Source of the DNA: Pseudoips prasinana
Taxonomy: Eukaryota; Arthropoda; Insecta; Lepidoptera; Nolidae
Assembly (NCBI GenBank): GCA_951640165.1
Contig: OX621253.1
Location: 13,286,001-13,350,000, forward strand
Reading direction: 5' to 3'
DNA: 64,000 nucleotides
In this document: one piece after another, positions 1-9,977 of the stretch
Layout: the number at the start of each line of letters is the position of its first letter
Position numbering within the stretch: the stretch's first letter is position 1
Program-made: the position numbers and the translations under genes
The notes under the pieces: generated by a model
Told to the model about the DNA's origin: nothing
Databases searched by the model: none
The model's input: the letters and a program-made list of their open reading frames with translations, nothing else

Positions 1-2819
1 TAAATTCGTTCACCATTCTCTAGATGCACACTGAGGTGCGTAACAGTAGGATGCCTTTCATGCAAAGGAAACCCTAACAGGCGCCATACAGCTTCGTTGC
101 TGCTGACATAGCGACCAGACTGAAACGTTTGTACTTCGTCTACTGGGTTTGAGGACTCTGAGCTTCTGAAATTAAAAATAGCTTGATCGCTGCCTTTATT
201 AATATATTTGCAGATGTATTTGATTGCACGTACGGAACCGCAAGCTTCTACATTTATATGGGCGTTAAAAGTTTTTAATAGGACAGGCGAATATGGTACT
301 ACCCAACTATTGTCGACAGAAACTTGACTACCATTTCGGAGTTTAACAGATGCCGTCCGGCCTCCGTCTTCTGGTGCTCTTCTACGATACATCGGGTAGC
401 CGTTCTCATTATGGAGAGTCTCTTTCAGTAGGTTGCGAGGAAATTTTTTTGTACATTTATGGTCTTTCATGCACGGGCACTGAGGGTTTTCAGCCCCGCA
501 TGGACCATGGATCATGTTTTTCATAACAATATCATAAAGTGCCTTGTCATTGTTAGGATCTGGTATTTCAGCGCTTATAATTTTATCGATTTGGTCAGGT
601 CGCAATTTATCTTTTAACCAAAGCAAAATGTGGGCATGTGGGAGTCCTCGCTTCTGCCACTCAATGGAATACATAAAGCATTGCACTTCTCCAAAAACCC
701 TTCCTTTAGTAATTACAGTCATAAGCTTTTTAACTTTTAACCTAAACACTCTGGCAATGACATCGTGCCTATCGTTGGCGCTTTGACCTGGCATTAATTC
801 GTCAACTATTTCAGACCAAGATGGATTGCAGGTGAAGGTTACAAATAAATCAGGTCGACCATACGTACGCACATAGGCAAATGCGTCTTGAGTATACTCG
901 TGTAAGTATCGGGGACTGTTCACAAACGAAGAGGGCAGAATCACCATTTTACCTATATTATTAGGGTTCACGTTGGCATCATTCGATACAGCATCTTGGA
1001 GATGAATATAATTTTCGGCTCTTAGTTTTGTTTGATTTAAAGATATGTATCGCAATCTTTCGCTTTCAACCTTCACGTACATATCAACATAAAACTGGTT
1101 AGCGAGCTGTTTGCATCGTTGTATTACGTTAAAAACGTCTTCGCGTATCATCATATGATAGGCATAAAAGTCCATGCTCGATACTTTTTTGTTGGGCAAG
1201 GGGAGCTTGGTCACTGGATTGACTTGTGGAATTTGAAAATGGTACCCCTCTTGCCCCTTGCTAAACATAAGCGGGTATTGTAATGCGTCATAAAACTTGT
1301 GTGTGTCCGGCACCCTGGTCAATGTATTGTCACGGGTTTGTAAAACAATATCACGCGATGCGAACTGTTCACCACACACCATGGCGGCGACTTCGTTTAT
1401 TAAGGGTGCATTATAACGTCTTTCATGTTCCCCGCTTGGCGTACGATCTGGGTGTATTACTAATTTGTAATTTTCCCCTGGCATTCTTTCTAAGGCTGTT
1501 TTGAAGGTGTTAATGAGGTTATTATGTTCGTGCAACATTCTTTGAATTTTTAAAACAATGTCCCTCTCAACTCCTTCAATATTTTGACATCTGCGGTCAA
1601 CCTCGCTGTTTTCGTCTCCCATAAAATAAATCTGTAGAAATTTTGGTTGATCATTGTTTGTGGGAAGCAAAGAACCAATCCTATGATAAACTTGCCCTTG
1701 TACCGTAAATGTGGGTGAGAATCCAGGCATGATGACCTCATTACCCACACCAAATGATGTCATCTGAAAGCAAGAATTGTACTTTCTTATTCTGTTTAAA
1801 AATCGCCGAGATTCATTGCTGTCATATAGAAGTAAGGATTTGAGTGGCTCCTCGGGATCACCAAGCGTTGGTACTGATACTTTGCCTCCAGAACAGCACA
1901 TACCTGGGGTCTCTTCCTTCCACTTGAGTGCATTACAGTGTCTGCATTTATTGGCCATTCTACCTATGAGGACTAATCGATGATTAAAGTAATCAATTAA
2001 CGGATCATAATCAAAAGCAGCATCGGCAAATGCCTCCCACGTATTCATCGTAAACGTACGTCTCCTTTCTGCTTGCCGCTCGGAATTAATTAAACGTCGT
2101 CTACGTGTTTCTTCGGAGGTCTCTGCGGCTATGTACGAAGCTTGACGCTCAGCATCTAAGATTTGGCGAGCTTGGGTCTGCTGAGAGGTCTCAGCAGCTC
2201 TTTGAGCCGCGTGACGCTCGGCATCAATGACGTGGCGAGCTTGGGTCTGTTGAGAGGTCTCAGCAGCTCTTTGAGCCGCGTGACGCTCGGCATCAATGAC
2301 CTGGCGAGCTTGGGTCTGTTGAGAGGTCTCAGCAGCTCTTTGAGCCGCGTGACGCTCGGCATCAATGACCTGGCGAGCTTGGGTCTGTTGAGAGGTCTCA
2401 GCAGCTCTTTGAGCCGCGTGACGCTCGGCATCAATGACCTGGCGAGCTTGGGTCTGTTGAGAGGTCTCAGCAGCTCTTTGAGCCGCGTGACGCTCGGCAT
2501 CAATGACCTGGCGAACTTGGGTCTGCTGAGAGGTCTCAGCAGCTCTTTGAGCCGCGTGACGCTCGGCATCAATGACTTGGCGAGCTTGGGTCTGCTGAGG
2601 GGTCCCTGCAGCCCTTTGTGCAGCATGACGATCAGCGTCTAAATTATGGCGGGTCTGCGTGTGCTCAAAAGTTTCAGCAGCCCTTTGAGCTGCGTGACGC
2701 TCGGCATCTAAAGTCCGACGGATCTGTGAATCCTCTTCTGATTCCAGTGATCTAGCAAGTTTAGCAGCCCGAGCTCTGCTAGAGCTATTAGCTAAATTGG
2801 ACTTTCGTTTGCGAGGCAT
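1..2819 (-). CDS. Helitron Rep (HUH endonuclease) protein, N-terminal part, cut by window edge
   Basis: One minus-strand frame is open from an ATG at 2819-2817 to the window edge (about 939 codons, no stop seen). In order it encodes a basic start (MPRKRK), a 23-residue tandem repeat region (about residues 60-220), a cysteine-rich segment (CRHC...CCSGGK, near residue 290) and the rolling-circle initiator domain. That domain shows CNPSWSEI (about 665), the metal-binding HUH-type motif LPHAHILLWL (about 726) and the two-tyrosine motif KYICKYINKG (about 866). These are the signatures of Helitron rolling-circle transposases, which nick and join DNA strands. The C-terminal PIF1-like helicase expected in an autonomous element lies left of position 1. 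The ATG is chosen because it is the first in frame, upstream of the repeats. No frameshift is seen, so the copy may be intact or young. Confidence 0.92.
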   Translation of the reverse strand, partial: MPRKRKSNLANSSSRARAAKLARSLESEEDSQIRRTLDAERHAAQRAAETFEHTQTRHNLDADRHAAQRAAGTPQQTQARQVIDAERHAAQRAAETSQQTQVRQVIDAERHAAQRAAETSQQTQARQVIDAERHAAQRAAETSQQTQARQVIDAERHAAQRAAETSQQTQARQVIDAERHAAQRAAETSQQTQARHVIDAERHAAQRAAETSQQTQARQILDAERQASYIAAETSEETRRRRLINSERQAERRRTFTMNTWEAFADAAFDYDPLIDYFNHRLVLIGRMANKCRHCNALKWKEETPGMCCSGGKVSVPTLGDPEEPLKSLLLYDSNESRRFLNRIRKYNSCFQMTSFGVGNEVIMPGFSPTFTVQGQVYHRIGSLLPTNNDQPKFLQIYFMGDENSEVDRRCQNIEGVERDIVLKIQRMLHEHNNLINTFKTALERMPGENYKLVIHPDRTPSGEHERRYNAPLINEVAAMVCGEQFASRDIVLQTRDNTLTRVPDTHKFYDALQYPLMFSKGQEGYHFQIPQVNPVTKLPLPNKKVSSMDFYAYHMMIREDVFNVIQRCKQLANQFYVDMYVKVESERLRYISLNQTKLRAENYIHLQDAVSNDANVNPNNIGKMVILPSSFVNSPRYLHEYTQDAFAYVRTYGRPDLFVTFTCNPSWSEIVDELMPGQSANDRHDVIARVFRLKVKKLMTVITKGRVFGEVQCFMYSIEWQKRGLPHAHILLWLKDKLRPDQIDKIISAEIPDPNNDKALYDIVMKNMIHGPCGAENPQCPCMKDHKCTKKFPRNLLKETLHNENGYPMYRRRAPEDGGRTASVKLRNGSQVSVDNSWVVPYSPVLLKTFNAHINVEACGSVRAIKYICKYINKGSDQAIFNFRSSESSNPVDEVQTFQSGRYVSSNEAVWRLLGFPLHERHPTVTHLSVHLENGERI
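2123..2740 (-). repeat. 69-bp tandem repeat coding 23-residue units in the Helitron protein
   Basis: Seven nearly identical 69-bp units begin at about 2164, 2233, 2302, 2371, 2440, 2509 and 2578, with diverged units on both sides. Each encodes AERHAAQRAAETSQQTQARQ followed by VID. The unit is a multiple of three and keeps the frame. Ala, Gln, Arg and Glu dominate, suggesting a charged helix. The opposite strand is also open here for 159 codons, which is a by-product of the repeat. Confidence 0.95.
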
Positions 2820-4057
2820 CGTAGAAAAACAAAAATGAAATGAATCGAACAAAACAGATGTACAGATTAAGATTTATTATATTAAAAAAAAACCTTTAAT
2901 AAGCACCTACTCGGTAAAAATGATGCGCTCATCCCACGGCGATGTCAATTAAACACATCGTCCGTCACGTTTAAATGAAAAAAAAGTAACTAAGAAATTA
3001 AATTATCAATATTTATTTACAACCAATGTATAAAAAAGTAGGAGGTTAGTAGCTTAGGTTAGTATTACACCTACTACGACCTCTTAGATTAATTAAAAAA
3101 AGGAAATAAAAGCAAATCGGATTTTTTTAAAGTAACGGAAACTATCTTACCTACTTTTAACTATGAACTAAAAGAAATATCAACTATCTACAAAATTAAT
3201 TTACAGGACCTAATTAATAAAAAACACTTAAAAAGTTATACGAAACAAAAAAAATAATTTTACTGGATCGAAAAATGTAATTCTCTATAGCGCAAATTTC
3301 TCTAATCGCATGCGTCCGACAACGACGTCTGCCCTCACGTGTCTGCCCGTTCGGGTAGGCATAGTAAGATTCGTGCGCTCCCCCACTACACGACAGCGCC
3401 GCGCCGTTGCCTGCCGCAGATGCCGCCACACTTCGGCGAATGTGCGCGACGACTTAAATTTAAACTTCAAAAGCGAACTTTTTTGTAACTTGATACACCC
3501 AAAACTTCTAAATTACATGTTCCTAGGTTCAGTGATTAAGATTTCGTATACAAAAAGTTTGGCTTTGTAGTTCCAGTTCCGAATCCGTTCCGTTCGAATT
3601 TCGGGAATTCCGTTTGTAGAAAAATTCTGCACATCCTTTGAGACCTACGTACCAAGATTCATGGTCTTATCTTCAATTCAACCCCTATTTCACCCCCAAA
3701 CCGGTAAAAATTTCAAAATGCTAGAACAAACGATTTTTTGTTTCTTATGACGTGATGACGTGATATTTGACGAACTTGCATACTAACTTTCAACCCTTAT
3801 TTCACCCCTTAGCTGGTCGAAATTTCAAAAATGCTAGAACAAATGTTTAATGATTTCTTATCAAGTGCTTAAATATAAAGTTTCATGGTTTTATCTTTTA
3901 AAATTAAGAAATCCCATACAAACTTTCAACCTCTATTTCAACCCCTTCATCCCTTTTTTTCGAAATAAAAAGTAGCCTATGTTCTGTCTCAGGGTCTAAA
4001 GATTGTCTGTACCAAATTTCATCAAAATCGGTTGCGAGGTTTAAGCGGGAAAGCGTA

Positions 4058-4094
<37 letters not shown>

Positions 4095-4124
4095 GTTACT
4101 TTCGCATTTATAATATTAGTTGGG
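2820..4124 (-). other. Helitron 5' leader with a degenerate triplicated segment
   Basis: Non-coding leader between the 5' terminus and the Rep ATG. Segments starting with CAACCCxTATTTCACCCC recur at about 3679, 3791 and 3927 (spacing about 112 and 136 bases), followed by a shared stretch containing ATTTCAAAAATGCTAGAACA. A GC-rich patch lies at 3300-3440, and a (GACA)n tract at 4051-4094. No promoter motif can be assigned with confidence. Confidence 0.6.
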
Positions 4125-4125
4125 A

Positions 4126-5147
4126 TACTTATAAATTTTGTTGAAACCGCGTGATAATCCTTAGAAACAAAATCAACAGTAAAGAAACGTTAACTCCTAA
4201 ACCGTTAAATAAATTCAGTACGTTCTACATCTAGCGATTGCACAATGTTAGTTTGTAAAAATAAAAAATTGGTGCCTTTGACTTTTATATTTTAATATAA
4301 TGGCCCTTCCATTTTCTTAGACGCATAATTTTAAATTATTGGTTGGTATTGAAATCTCAATCTTATTTGTTAAATCAGTTCGTTTCTATGTTGACTACAA
4401 CGACACATATATATATATATATATATATATATTAAGCGAGGAGGAGGAAGGAAGTCAGGAAGGACAAATGTGTACAATATCAACGTTCTGCACCTGTATA
4501 ACAACTAACTTCTTAACTTTGACATACTATTTTTCTAACACAATCTAAACTTAAACTATACCAATCTCGAATACAGTGATACGTAGGCAAAACCATTAAA
4601 ATAAATCAGTTGAATGCAGACGCCATCTTCAATCCAGTTCGTTTACGATGGAATTATAACATCAGCCAGTACCATTCGCAGACGGCCAGGGGGCACAAAA
4701 TCTGTCTACGGCTTGTAACAGTTTTATTGCAAGCAGACTGGGAGCAAACACCCCTTACCTCCCCAGCCCTGTAACACTCGCTATGTCGAATAATACTGCA
4801 AAATATGCTACTCAAATCAAAATAGACTCTATTCACTTTTCATAGGTATGTACCAATTATAATACAAATTTTCGTGATTTCCATATCGCTTACTCAAAAA
4901 AAGTGATTTATCTGGTATATGGCTATTCGTTTGTAATACATACTTTGTTTAACGAACTAACTTTGTTTAATTATTGTTGTTTTATAATTGTCTATTGTCT
5001 AGTGCTATTATTTTTTATTTTAAGTCAAAGGATGTAGCTGTAGTATTTAAGTAAATACTGAGTGCCTATTTCGCCAACAAACTGTGTAATGCAGTTTGGC
5101 GAATACGAATATTAATTTAATGTGTATTCCTTACTTTTATAATAAAA
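4126..5147. other. No gene recognised; TA microsatellite
   Basis: AT-rich DNA. It contains a (TA)n run at about 4408-4431. Short open frames here have no recognisable domain. Confidence 0.6.
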
Positions 5148-5230
5148 AAACAGACATATTCATGCACACAAATATTTGTCTCGGCGACGAAAGGCAAGCA
5201 TCTACCAACCGCGCCAACTGGCCCAACAAA
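5148..5230 (-). mobile_element. tRNA-derived SINE-B, head fragment
   Basis: Read on the minus strand this gives GGCCAGTTGGCGCGGTTGGT and then CAAATATTTGTGTGCATGAA, the same head and junction as the full copies at 34037-34273 and 62821-63075. The B-box region is diverged. Confidence 0.7.
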
Positions 5231-5255
5231 TAGATTAGTAACATAATTAGTGACG

Positions 5256-5690
5256 AAATGATTTTATTTATTTATTAACAACAAACAGTCTTACAAAACT
5301 CAGATACTTAAAAATATAATGTTTATAATTGTAGACCTAAAGTTTCCTATATGAGATATATAAATGCTAAATAGTTCTTTTTTTACATAAAATATAAGTA
5401 CATGCCTCTTAGTTTCGAGAAGTTAAGAATAATTAAAAGTAATAAAATAAAATAATTTAATTACTTTTAAATGTTAATTTCAGTTAGTTGTAGAGCCCAG
5501 AAATATAAACTAAAGCTATTTTCTTAAAGCAATTTAAGGTTTCGTTAAAAATGTCAACATCAATAAGCTTATTGTTTGCAACATCTTCTGGTAAACTGTT
5601 ATTAGCGTAACAAGTTTGAAACGTACGAACTACAAATAACTCTTTTTTTCGACAATCTCTTTCACGTCTGCGGTCATCAATTGAAACATA
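5256..5690 (-). pseudogene. LINE reverse transcriptase C-terminus and 3' UTR fragment
   Basis: The minus strand encodes an open stretch of about 70 residues containing RRRERDCRKKELFVVRTF and DVDIFNETLNCFKKIALV, then a stop and an AT-rich 3' UTR ending near 5256. The layout (basic stretch, TCYANNSLP, DIF..FKK) resembles the extreme C-terminus of CR1/Jockey-type LINE proteins and also the remnant at 45070-45440. The rest is missing, as in 5'-truncated LINE copies. It abuts another repeat at about 5695. Confidence 0.55.
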
Positions 5691-5694
5691 CTGT

Positions 5695-5996
5695 TTTTTT
5701 TTATATCAGCTGGCGACAAACGAGCAAGTGGGTCTCCTGATGGTAAGTGCTCACCGCCGCCCATGGACACTCGCAACACCAGAGGAGTCGCGAGAGCGTT
5801 GCCGGCCTTTCAGAGTCAGCAAACAAATGTTGCTGACCCGTCCCCCCACCCCAATGAGCTCTGGCGTCCTTACTCACACTCGGAAATACAACATTAACAT
5901 TATTAATGTTATTATTAAGGAATGTCTTCTGTAAGGTGGAGTATCCCCAGTCGGGCTGCTCTTTGAGCGAATGAACGCTGTGCCCTACCTCTCTTA
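5695..5996 (+). repeat. Interspersed repeat family B
   Basis: It starts after a T-run and contains GCGACAAACGAGCAAGTGGG, then CACCGCCGCCCATGGACACT, and ends near CCCTACCTCTCTTA. A second copy is at 21195-21500, and a shorter inverted one at 42596-42722. The class is unclear; it is probably a retroposed LINE or SINE 3' region. Confidence 0.75.
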
Positions 5997-6340
5997 ATAC
6001 TGTTATTCACGTTTTGTGAATAACCGTAAGTTAAGGGCCGCGGGATTCTGGTTGGGTGCTCCTATTTACGCTATAACCCACATGGCGTGGGACAGGTGAC
6101 CTGAGAGGACAATTGGATGACTTCCCGAATGACCGGCTCCTGCCAACCGGCATACCGATTGCGCCACAAAAAGATCTTTGTCTTCCCGTAGCTGCCTGCA
6201 CCAGAGGACACTTCTCTTACTACCACCGCAGCCCCGAAGGGGAATTGGGCTACCTGCGAGTAGGATCCGCTCGCTCCCAATGGGAACATACTGTTATTCA
6301 CCTTTTGTGAATAATTTATTAAATAAATAATATAGGGAGT
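5997..6340. other. Unassigned segment with a repeated short palindrome
   Basis: Two similar hairpin words, TATTCACGTTTTGTGAATA near 6005 and TATTCACCTTTTGTGAATA near 6295, bracket about 290 bp of moderately GC-rich DNA. The arrangement could be a small element, but no family is recognised. Confidence 0.4.
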
Positions 6341-7077
6341 TACGATTTCAATTTTCAATTTCAATTTATTTATTGCAAATCATGTGTATACAATGTTGTT
6401 ACAATGGTATTAATTATGTTTCAACATCATACCCTGTAAGGGCACAGCAACATTAGGTACATATTACAATAATACTTAATATTTATCATTTAATTTTACA
6501 CAATACAATCAATAGAATAAATATAAAATTACAGTATTACATAGTTAAATAATATTAGGAAAAAAATATAAAAAACGTTTCATGCATGTCAATAGAATAA
6601 ATGTTAATTAATTTCACATTCAATATATTAAATGTCATCTGGTACATCAAATAGTCAGGGAATATAAAGAGAATGTCATATTATTTGGTTCCAGGTTTTA
6701 TCTTCTAGCATTAATTTTATATTTCTATTCATTTATTTAGGCTGGCTGTCATTGTAGAATTCTTGTAGCGTATAGAAACTTTTCTGGATTAAATAGCCTT
6801 TGAGTTGTCTAATGAAAGAACCACATAATTGTTCGTATCGTATAACTTTTGGTAGTTTATTATATATATTAATAGCACTAGCGTATGGCCCATATATTTC
6901 TATCTATATTAGTATTATTTATTTAATTATGTCGATATCTCATAAGCTTTTGGGGTGTATAAGCGCTTTAATTGAGTTTCCCATTCTGTTATTTCGTGTT
7001 TTTTGTTTTATATGTGTACTAAACCGGAACATATGATATTATTCCGTAACACATGAATAATATCATATGTTCCGGTT
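6341..7077 (-). pseudogene. LINE (CR1/Jockey-like) C-terminus and 3' end
   Basis: The minus strand encodes YGPYASAINIYNKLPKVIR and then GYLIQKSFYTLQEFYNDSQP, the typical end of CR1/Jockey-type LINE proteins (YNKLP ... KxFYSxxEF). A 3' UTR of about 350 bp follows and ends in an AATTG-type tail at 6341-6370. The related copy at 24243-24690 ends in the same tail. Stops occur upstream, and the 5' side ends in a perfect palindrome at 7022-7077. Confidence 0.75.
7022..7077. repeat. Perfect 22-bp inverted repeat, 12-base loop
   Basis: AACCGGAACATATGATATTA followed by TT at 7022-7043 is exactly complementary to 7056-7077. It sits at the truncated 5' side of a LINE fragment. Confidence 0.95.
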
Positions 7078-7145
7078 AGGACGCCTCTGATTGATATGTT
7101 GTCTCTAACGTAATACCATAGAATTGTCGTTATATTTCTTTTTAT

Positions 7146-7340
7146 AAAGACAACGCCCGCGTAATGGAAATCAATCCTTGTGTCGCGGAGTACTTTTCAA
7201 ACATAATAATAGACGGACACAAATTACATCCAGACACAGAACAACTATTTATGGGTCACACAAATAGTTTTCCGGCGCGGGACTCGAACCCGCGACACGA
7301 AGCGGTGGGGCGACTGTCTTCGCCGCTGCGCCACACGTGC
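7146..7340 (-). mobile_element. tRNA-derived SINE-D
   Basis: On the minus strand the head reads ACGTGTGGCGCAGCGGCGAA (A-box-like) and GGGTTCGAGTCCCGCGCCGG (B box). A body with TGTGACCCATAAATAGTTGT follows, and the tail ends in GCGGGCGTTGTCTTT. Other copies lie at 11417-11580, 18102-18283, 32288-32480, 59453-59656 and 63720-63795. It is not a working tRNA gene because the fold is imperfect and a shared non-tRNA body follows. Confidence 0.85.
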
Positions 7341-7504
7341 ATATATGCGTAAACTTTCAATGGTATTAAGACTCTGTGATACTTTCCCTATTAATAAATG
7401 ACCTACGTGCTAATTTCGGATCCATGCGCTTCAAGTAGTTAACAAAGTTTCATTGATTATTCAGTAAAACCGTGCACTTCGCTTTTATATAGGTACGTAG
7501 ATTA

Positions 7505-7692
7505 TCGGCCGTGTGGTTTTCGGCTTAAAAAGAATATCAGGGGGGTGGTAACATCCCGTAGGTTTCGTAAAAGGCAGCTAAGGGATACAACAGGTATACG
7601 GGCAGTAGCGCCACCTGTGTACTAGCTACCACCAAACTGCGGTCGCCAACTCGCATGCCAAGGGCCGTGACTACGGCAAACGACAACGTTAT
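7505..7692 (+). mobile_element. SINE-A copy, 3' part missing
   Basis: It contains ACATCCCGTAGGTTTCGTAA, CTGCGGTCGCCAACTCGCAT and GTGACTACGGCAAACGACAA. It matches the 5' two thirds of the copy at 44062-44320. The GTCCAGCAGTGG tail is absent. Confidence 0.75.
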
Positions 7693-7732
7693 GGTAACTT
7701 TTGATGTGATATAAATTAATGTAATTTTGACA

Positions 7733-8030
7733 CTAGCTGAGCCCCGCGGTTTTACCTGCGTTAAATTTTATAAATTATCACAGCACCTCCCCCGTAGGTG
7801 ATAGCGTGATAATATTGTAGCCTATATGTTGACCCGACCTCTTAGCATAGAAATAAATCCATGCAGTACTTTTTGTATTTATCCCGGACATACATACAGA
7901 CAAACAGACAAAATTCTAAAAACTATATTTTTGGCTTCGATATCGATTGTAGATCACGCCCCAAGTATCCATTTGAAAAAATATTGAATGTACAGTTTCG
8001 ACTTTCCTACGACTTTATTATATGTATAGA
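7733..8030 (-). mobile_element. Non-autonomous Helitron (short family), complete ends
   Basis: Minus-strand 5' end TCTATACATATAATAAAGTC at 8030. The 3' end is ...GGGGCTCAGCTAG at 7733, flanked by A on the 5' side and T on the 3' side. A small CGCGG/CCGCG-type hairpin lies just before the 3' end. There is no coding capacity. Other copies lie at 11938-12262, 22302-22617, 40915-41220 and 49335-49654, with partial ones at 12541-12903 and 63796-64000. Confidence 0.88.
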
Positions 8031-8094
8031 TTAGTAATTTTATAGAAAAAATGAGTATTTCTAAATCGTGGTGCCTTTACATAGTGTTAAGAAA

Positions 8095-8335
8095 CTACCA
8101 TGGTTTACGGTTTACCTGATGATAAGTGATCACCGTCTGACATAGCTTATCATCATACTATTGTCTAACGACTACAACTGGGACCGGCGGCAGCTTAACG
8201 CGCCCTCCGAAGCACAGAAAGGCTCAGAAGTTAAACCACTTTGGCGGTTACCCATCTATTGACTGACCGGGAGCCTAGGTGATTATTGTCCCTGATCGCT
8301 TACGAACTGGCTGGGAGCGCCTTACTTTGTCTGCA
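8095..8335 (-). mobile_element. 5S-rRNA-like SINE (SINE3 type), minus copy
   Basis: On the minus strand it carries CAATAGATGGGTAACCGCCA, matching the 5S rRNA C-box region, followed by the body shared with 9160-9432 and 29425-29655 (CTCCGAAGCAC..., GTTGTAGTCGTTAGACAATA). It is diverged. Confidence 0.65.
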
Positions 8336-8380
8336 TAAAAGCTAAATATGACTGACCTTTAATATGACGTGCATAGCCAG

Positions 8381-9130
8381 ATGAAATAATGAAGTAATGA
8401 AATTTATTCAGCACTTGGGTATTAACATACACTTGTACTTGTCAAGTTCACAATGCAGTACATAAACATAGTCGAATACAGTATAAAAATTACAAAAATA
8501 TAATTAGTCTAAAAAACTTAATCTAGTATTTTGAAATTCAGTTGTACAATATTAAAATTAAAGAATTGAAGGCAATGAGCGTTTGGCTAGCGCAGAAGGC
8601 TCTTAACCAGTAGCTTAAATTAAACGATTAATACCCGAGGCCACCCTTTTGGGGTTCGGGCCACAGCTCAGGGGGCCGCTGAAGGAAAAGGACAGAATTC
8701 TAAGAGAGGGTGTGATCAGTTGCATGGGATCACCGATGACGTGTTAAGGGGCCAAAGCAATCCTCGCCGCTGAGGAGCCTACCCTAGCTAACCTGCGGCT
8801 TTCTCTAGCTACCTAGGTGGACGACCCGGAGAAGAAAGCCACAAAGAAACTCCGGGCTTGCTTTTTTCGTCTTCTTTTTCTTTTTGTTTTCCATTTTGAT
8901 GGGCAGTATGTAGGCACGCATAGAACCGTTGTCATCTAATGAATCAAAAAATTGTGAGATAATAAACAATAACATTAAATTTCACTCAAGCAATTAGAAT
9001 AACCTCTTGCTAGATGAGAAAACGGTGGGTACATCCGCGTACATTTACAAAATTAACAAGTCACACGAAGTCAACCAGAGGCAACGACTGTATGAAAAAA
9101 TAAAATATTATGAGTACCCCAACAGCAGTT
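8381..9130 (-). repeat. 840-bp repeat family C, copy 1
   Basis: It is homologous along its length to 9978-10816. Both contain CACTTGGGTATT, GGCTAGCGCA(G/A)AAGGCTCT, TGCGGCTTTCTCTAGCTACC and AAGAAACTCCGGGCTTGCTT. The TGAAAT-rich left end looks like a simple retroposon tail, so the minus strand is probably the sense strand. No long open frame survives; it could be a LINE 3' UTR or a long SINE. Confidence 0.7.
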
Positions 9131-9159
9131 CGACCAGTTACCGCAAGCAGCACCCGTTC

Positions 9160-9432
9160 ACGAGTACGACGTGAGGGCCAGCCATCGCCTCGATGCTCCC
9201 ACCGATCCGTAAGTGATTGGCGAGGTTAAGCGACTAGGCTCATGGTCAGTCCATAGATGGGTGACCGCCACAGTGGTTTCATTTCTGTCCGTCTCCGTGC
9301 TTCCGAGGGCACGTTCAGCTGTCGGTCCCGGTTGTAGCCATTAGGCAACAGTCGTTAAGCCATGTCAGAGGCCTACTGGGTGGCTTGAACAACTCTGACA
9401 CTAGGGTAACCACTGCCCATACGATAAGTAAG
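9160..9432 (+). mobile_element. 5S-rRNA-like SINE (SINE3 type)
   Basis: ACCGATCCGTAAGTGATTGG, GAGGTTAAGCGACTAGGCTC and TCCATAGATGGGTGACCGCC line up in order with the internal control region of eukaryotic 5S rRNA (CCGATCACCGAAATTAAGC ... TTAGATGGGGGACCGC). About 170 bp of unrelated body follows, ending in AAGTAAGTAAGTTTA-type sequence. RNA polymerase III promotion from the 5S-like head is inferred. Confidence 0.7.
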
Positions 9433-9936
9433 TAAGTTTATTATTTATAATAATTATTAATAAAAGTTTATTTTATAAAAACTAAATAAATTGAATTGAA
9501 TTAAAAGTGTATATTTCAACCGTTTAGTGCAAATTTCTGCCTTTCCATATTGCATATAATCTGTATGAAACTGCACATGAAATAAATTCCTCTAATACAA
9601 GCTTTATAAAGAAGACATAAACTTAGAACCTATTCAAATAAACACACCCAATAATGAAGTGCTAGACAAACAGCAGCGTGGTGTCTCAGGTGCATGTCAC
9701 AGACGTAGTATTTACGTAGCAGTGCGGCGACGGAATGGCCCTCCGGCCAAGAGGACTTAGAGGACTGTATTGCGCAATTGTGTTTACCCAGCACACTCTT
9801 GCACTAACTTATTGTCACCGAGTTATTTCTATTGTAAGAACATAACCAGTGTTAGCATAGCGTTGTTTGAGAAAAATTATAATTATTTGCGTAATATATG
9901 GCAAAGATAGATTGTGGTGACTGCGGCGCATATCAG
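9433..9936. other. No feature recognised
   Basis: AT-rich DNA between two repeats. No domain, RNA gene or repeat was recognised. Confidence 0.5.
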
Positions 9937-9977
9937 TATATCATCACCCCATCTCATCACGTGGGGAGCGTAGAAGT

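Larger units (their letters stand above)
1..4125 (-). mobile_element. Autonomous-type Helitron, 5' part
   Basis: The minus-strand 5' end is at 4125, reading TCCCAACTAATATTATAAAT. The TC start is preceded by A (complement of 4126), as expected for Helitron insertion between A and T. A (CTGT)n tract follows within 80 bases, then about 1.2 kb of leader, then the Rep reading frame. The 3' end (CTRR plus hairpin) is beyond the left edge, so completeness cannot be judged. Confidence 0.85.

Noticed and set aside
2163..2642. 159-codon plus-strand open frame opposite the Helitron repeat
   Set aside because: It mirrors the 69-bp repeat of the real minus-strand coding frame and shows no domain of its own.
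4051..4094. GACA tract as an independent satellite
   Set aside because: It sits just inside the Helitron 5' end, where such simple tracts are usual.
7266..7340. Possible tRNA gene on the minus strand
   Set aside because: It is the head of SINE-D, repeated five more times here with the same non-tRNA body.
9160..9250. 5S rRNA gene
   Set aside because: Only the internal-promoter part resembles 5S rRNA; the remainder is a SINE body and the full 5S length is absent.
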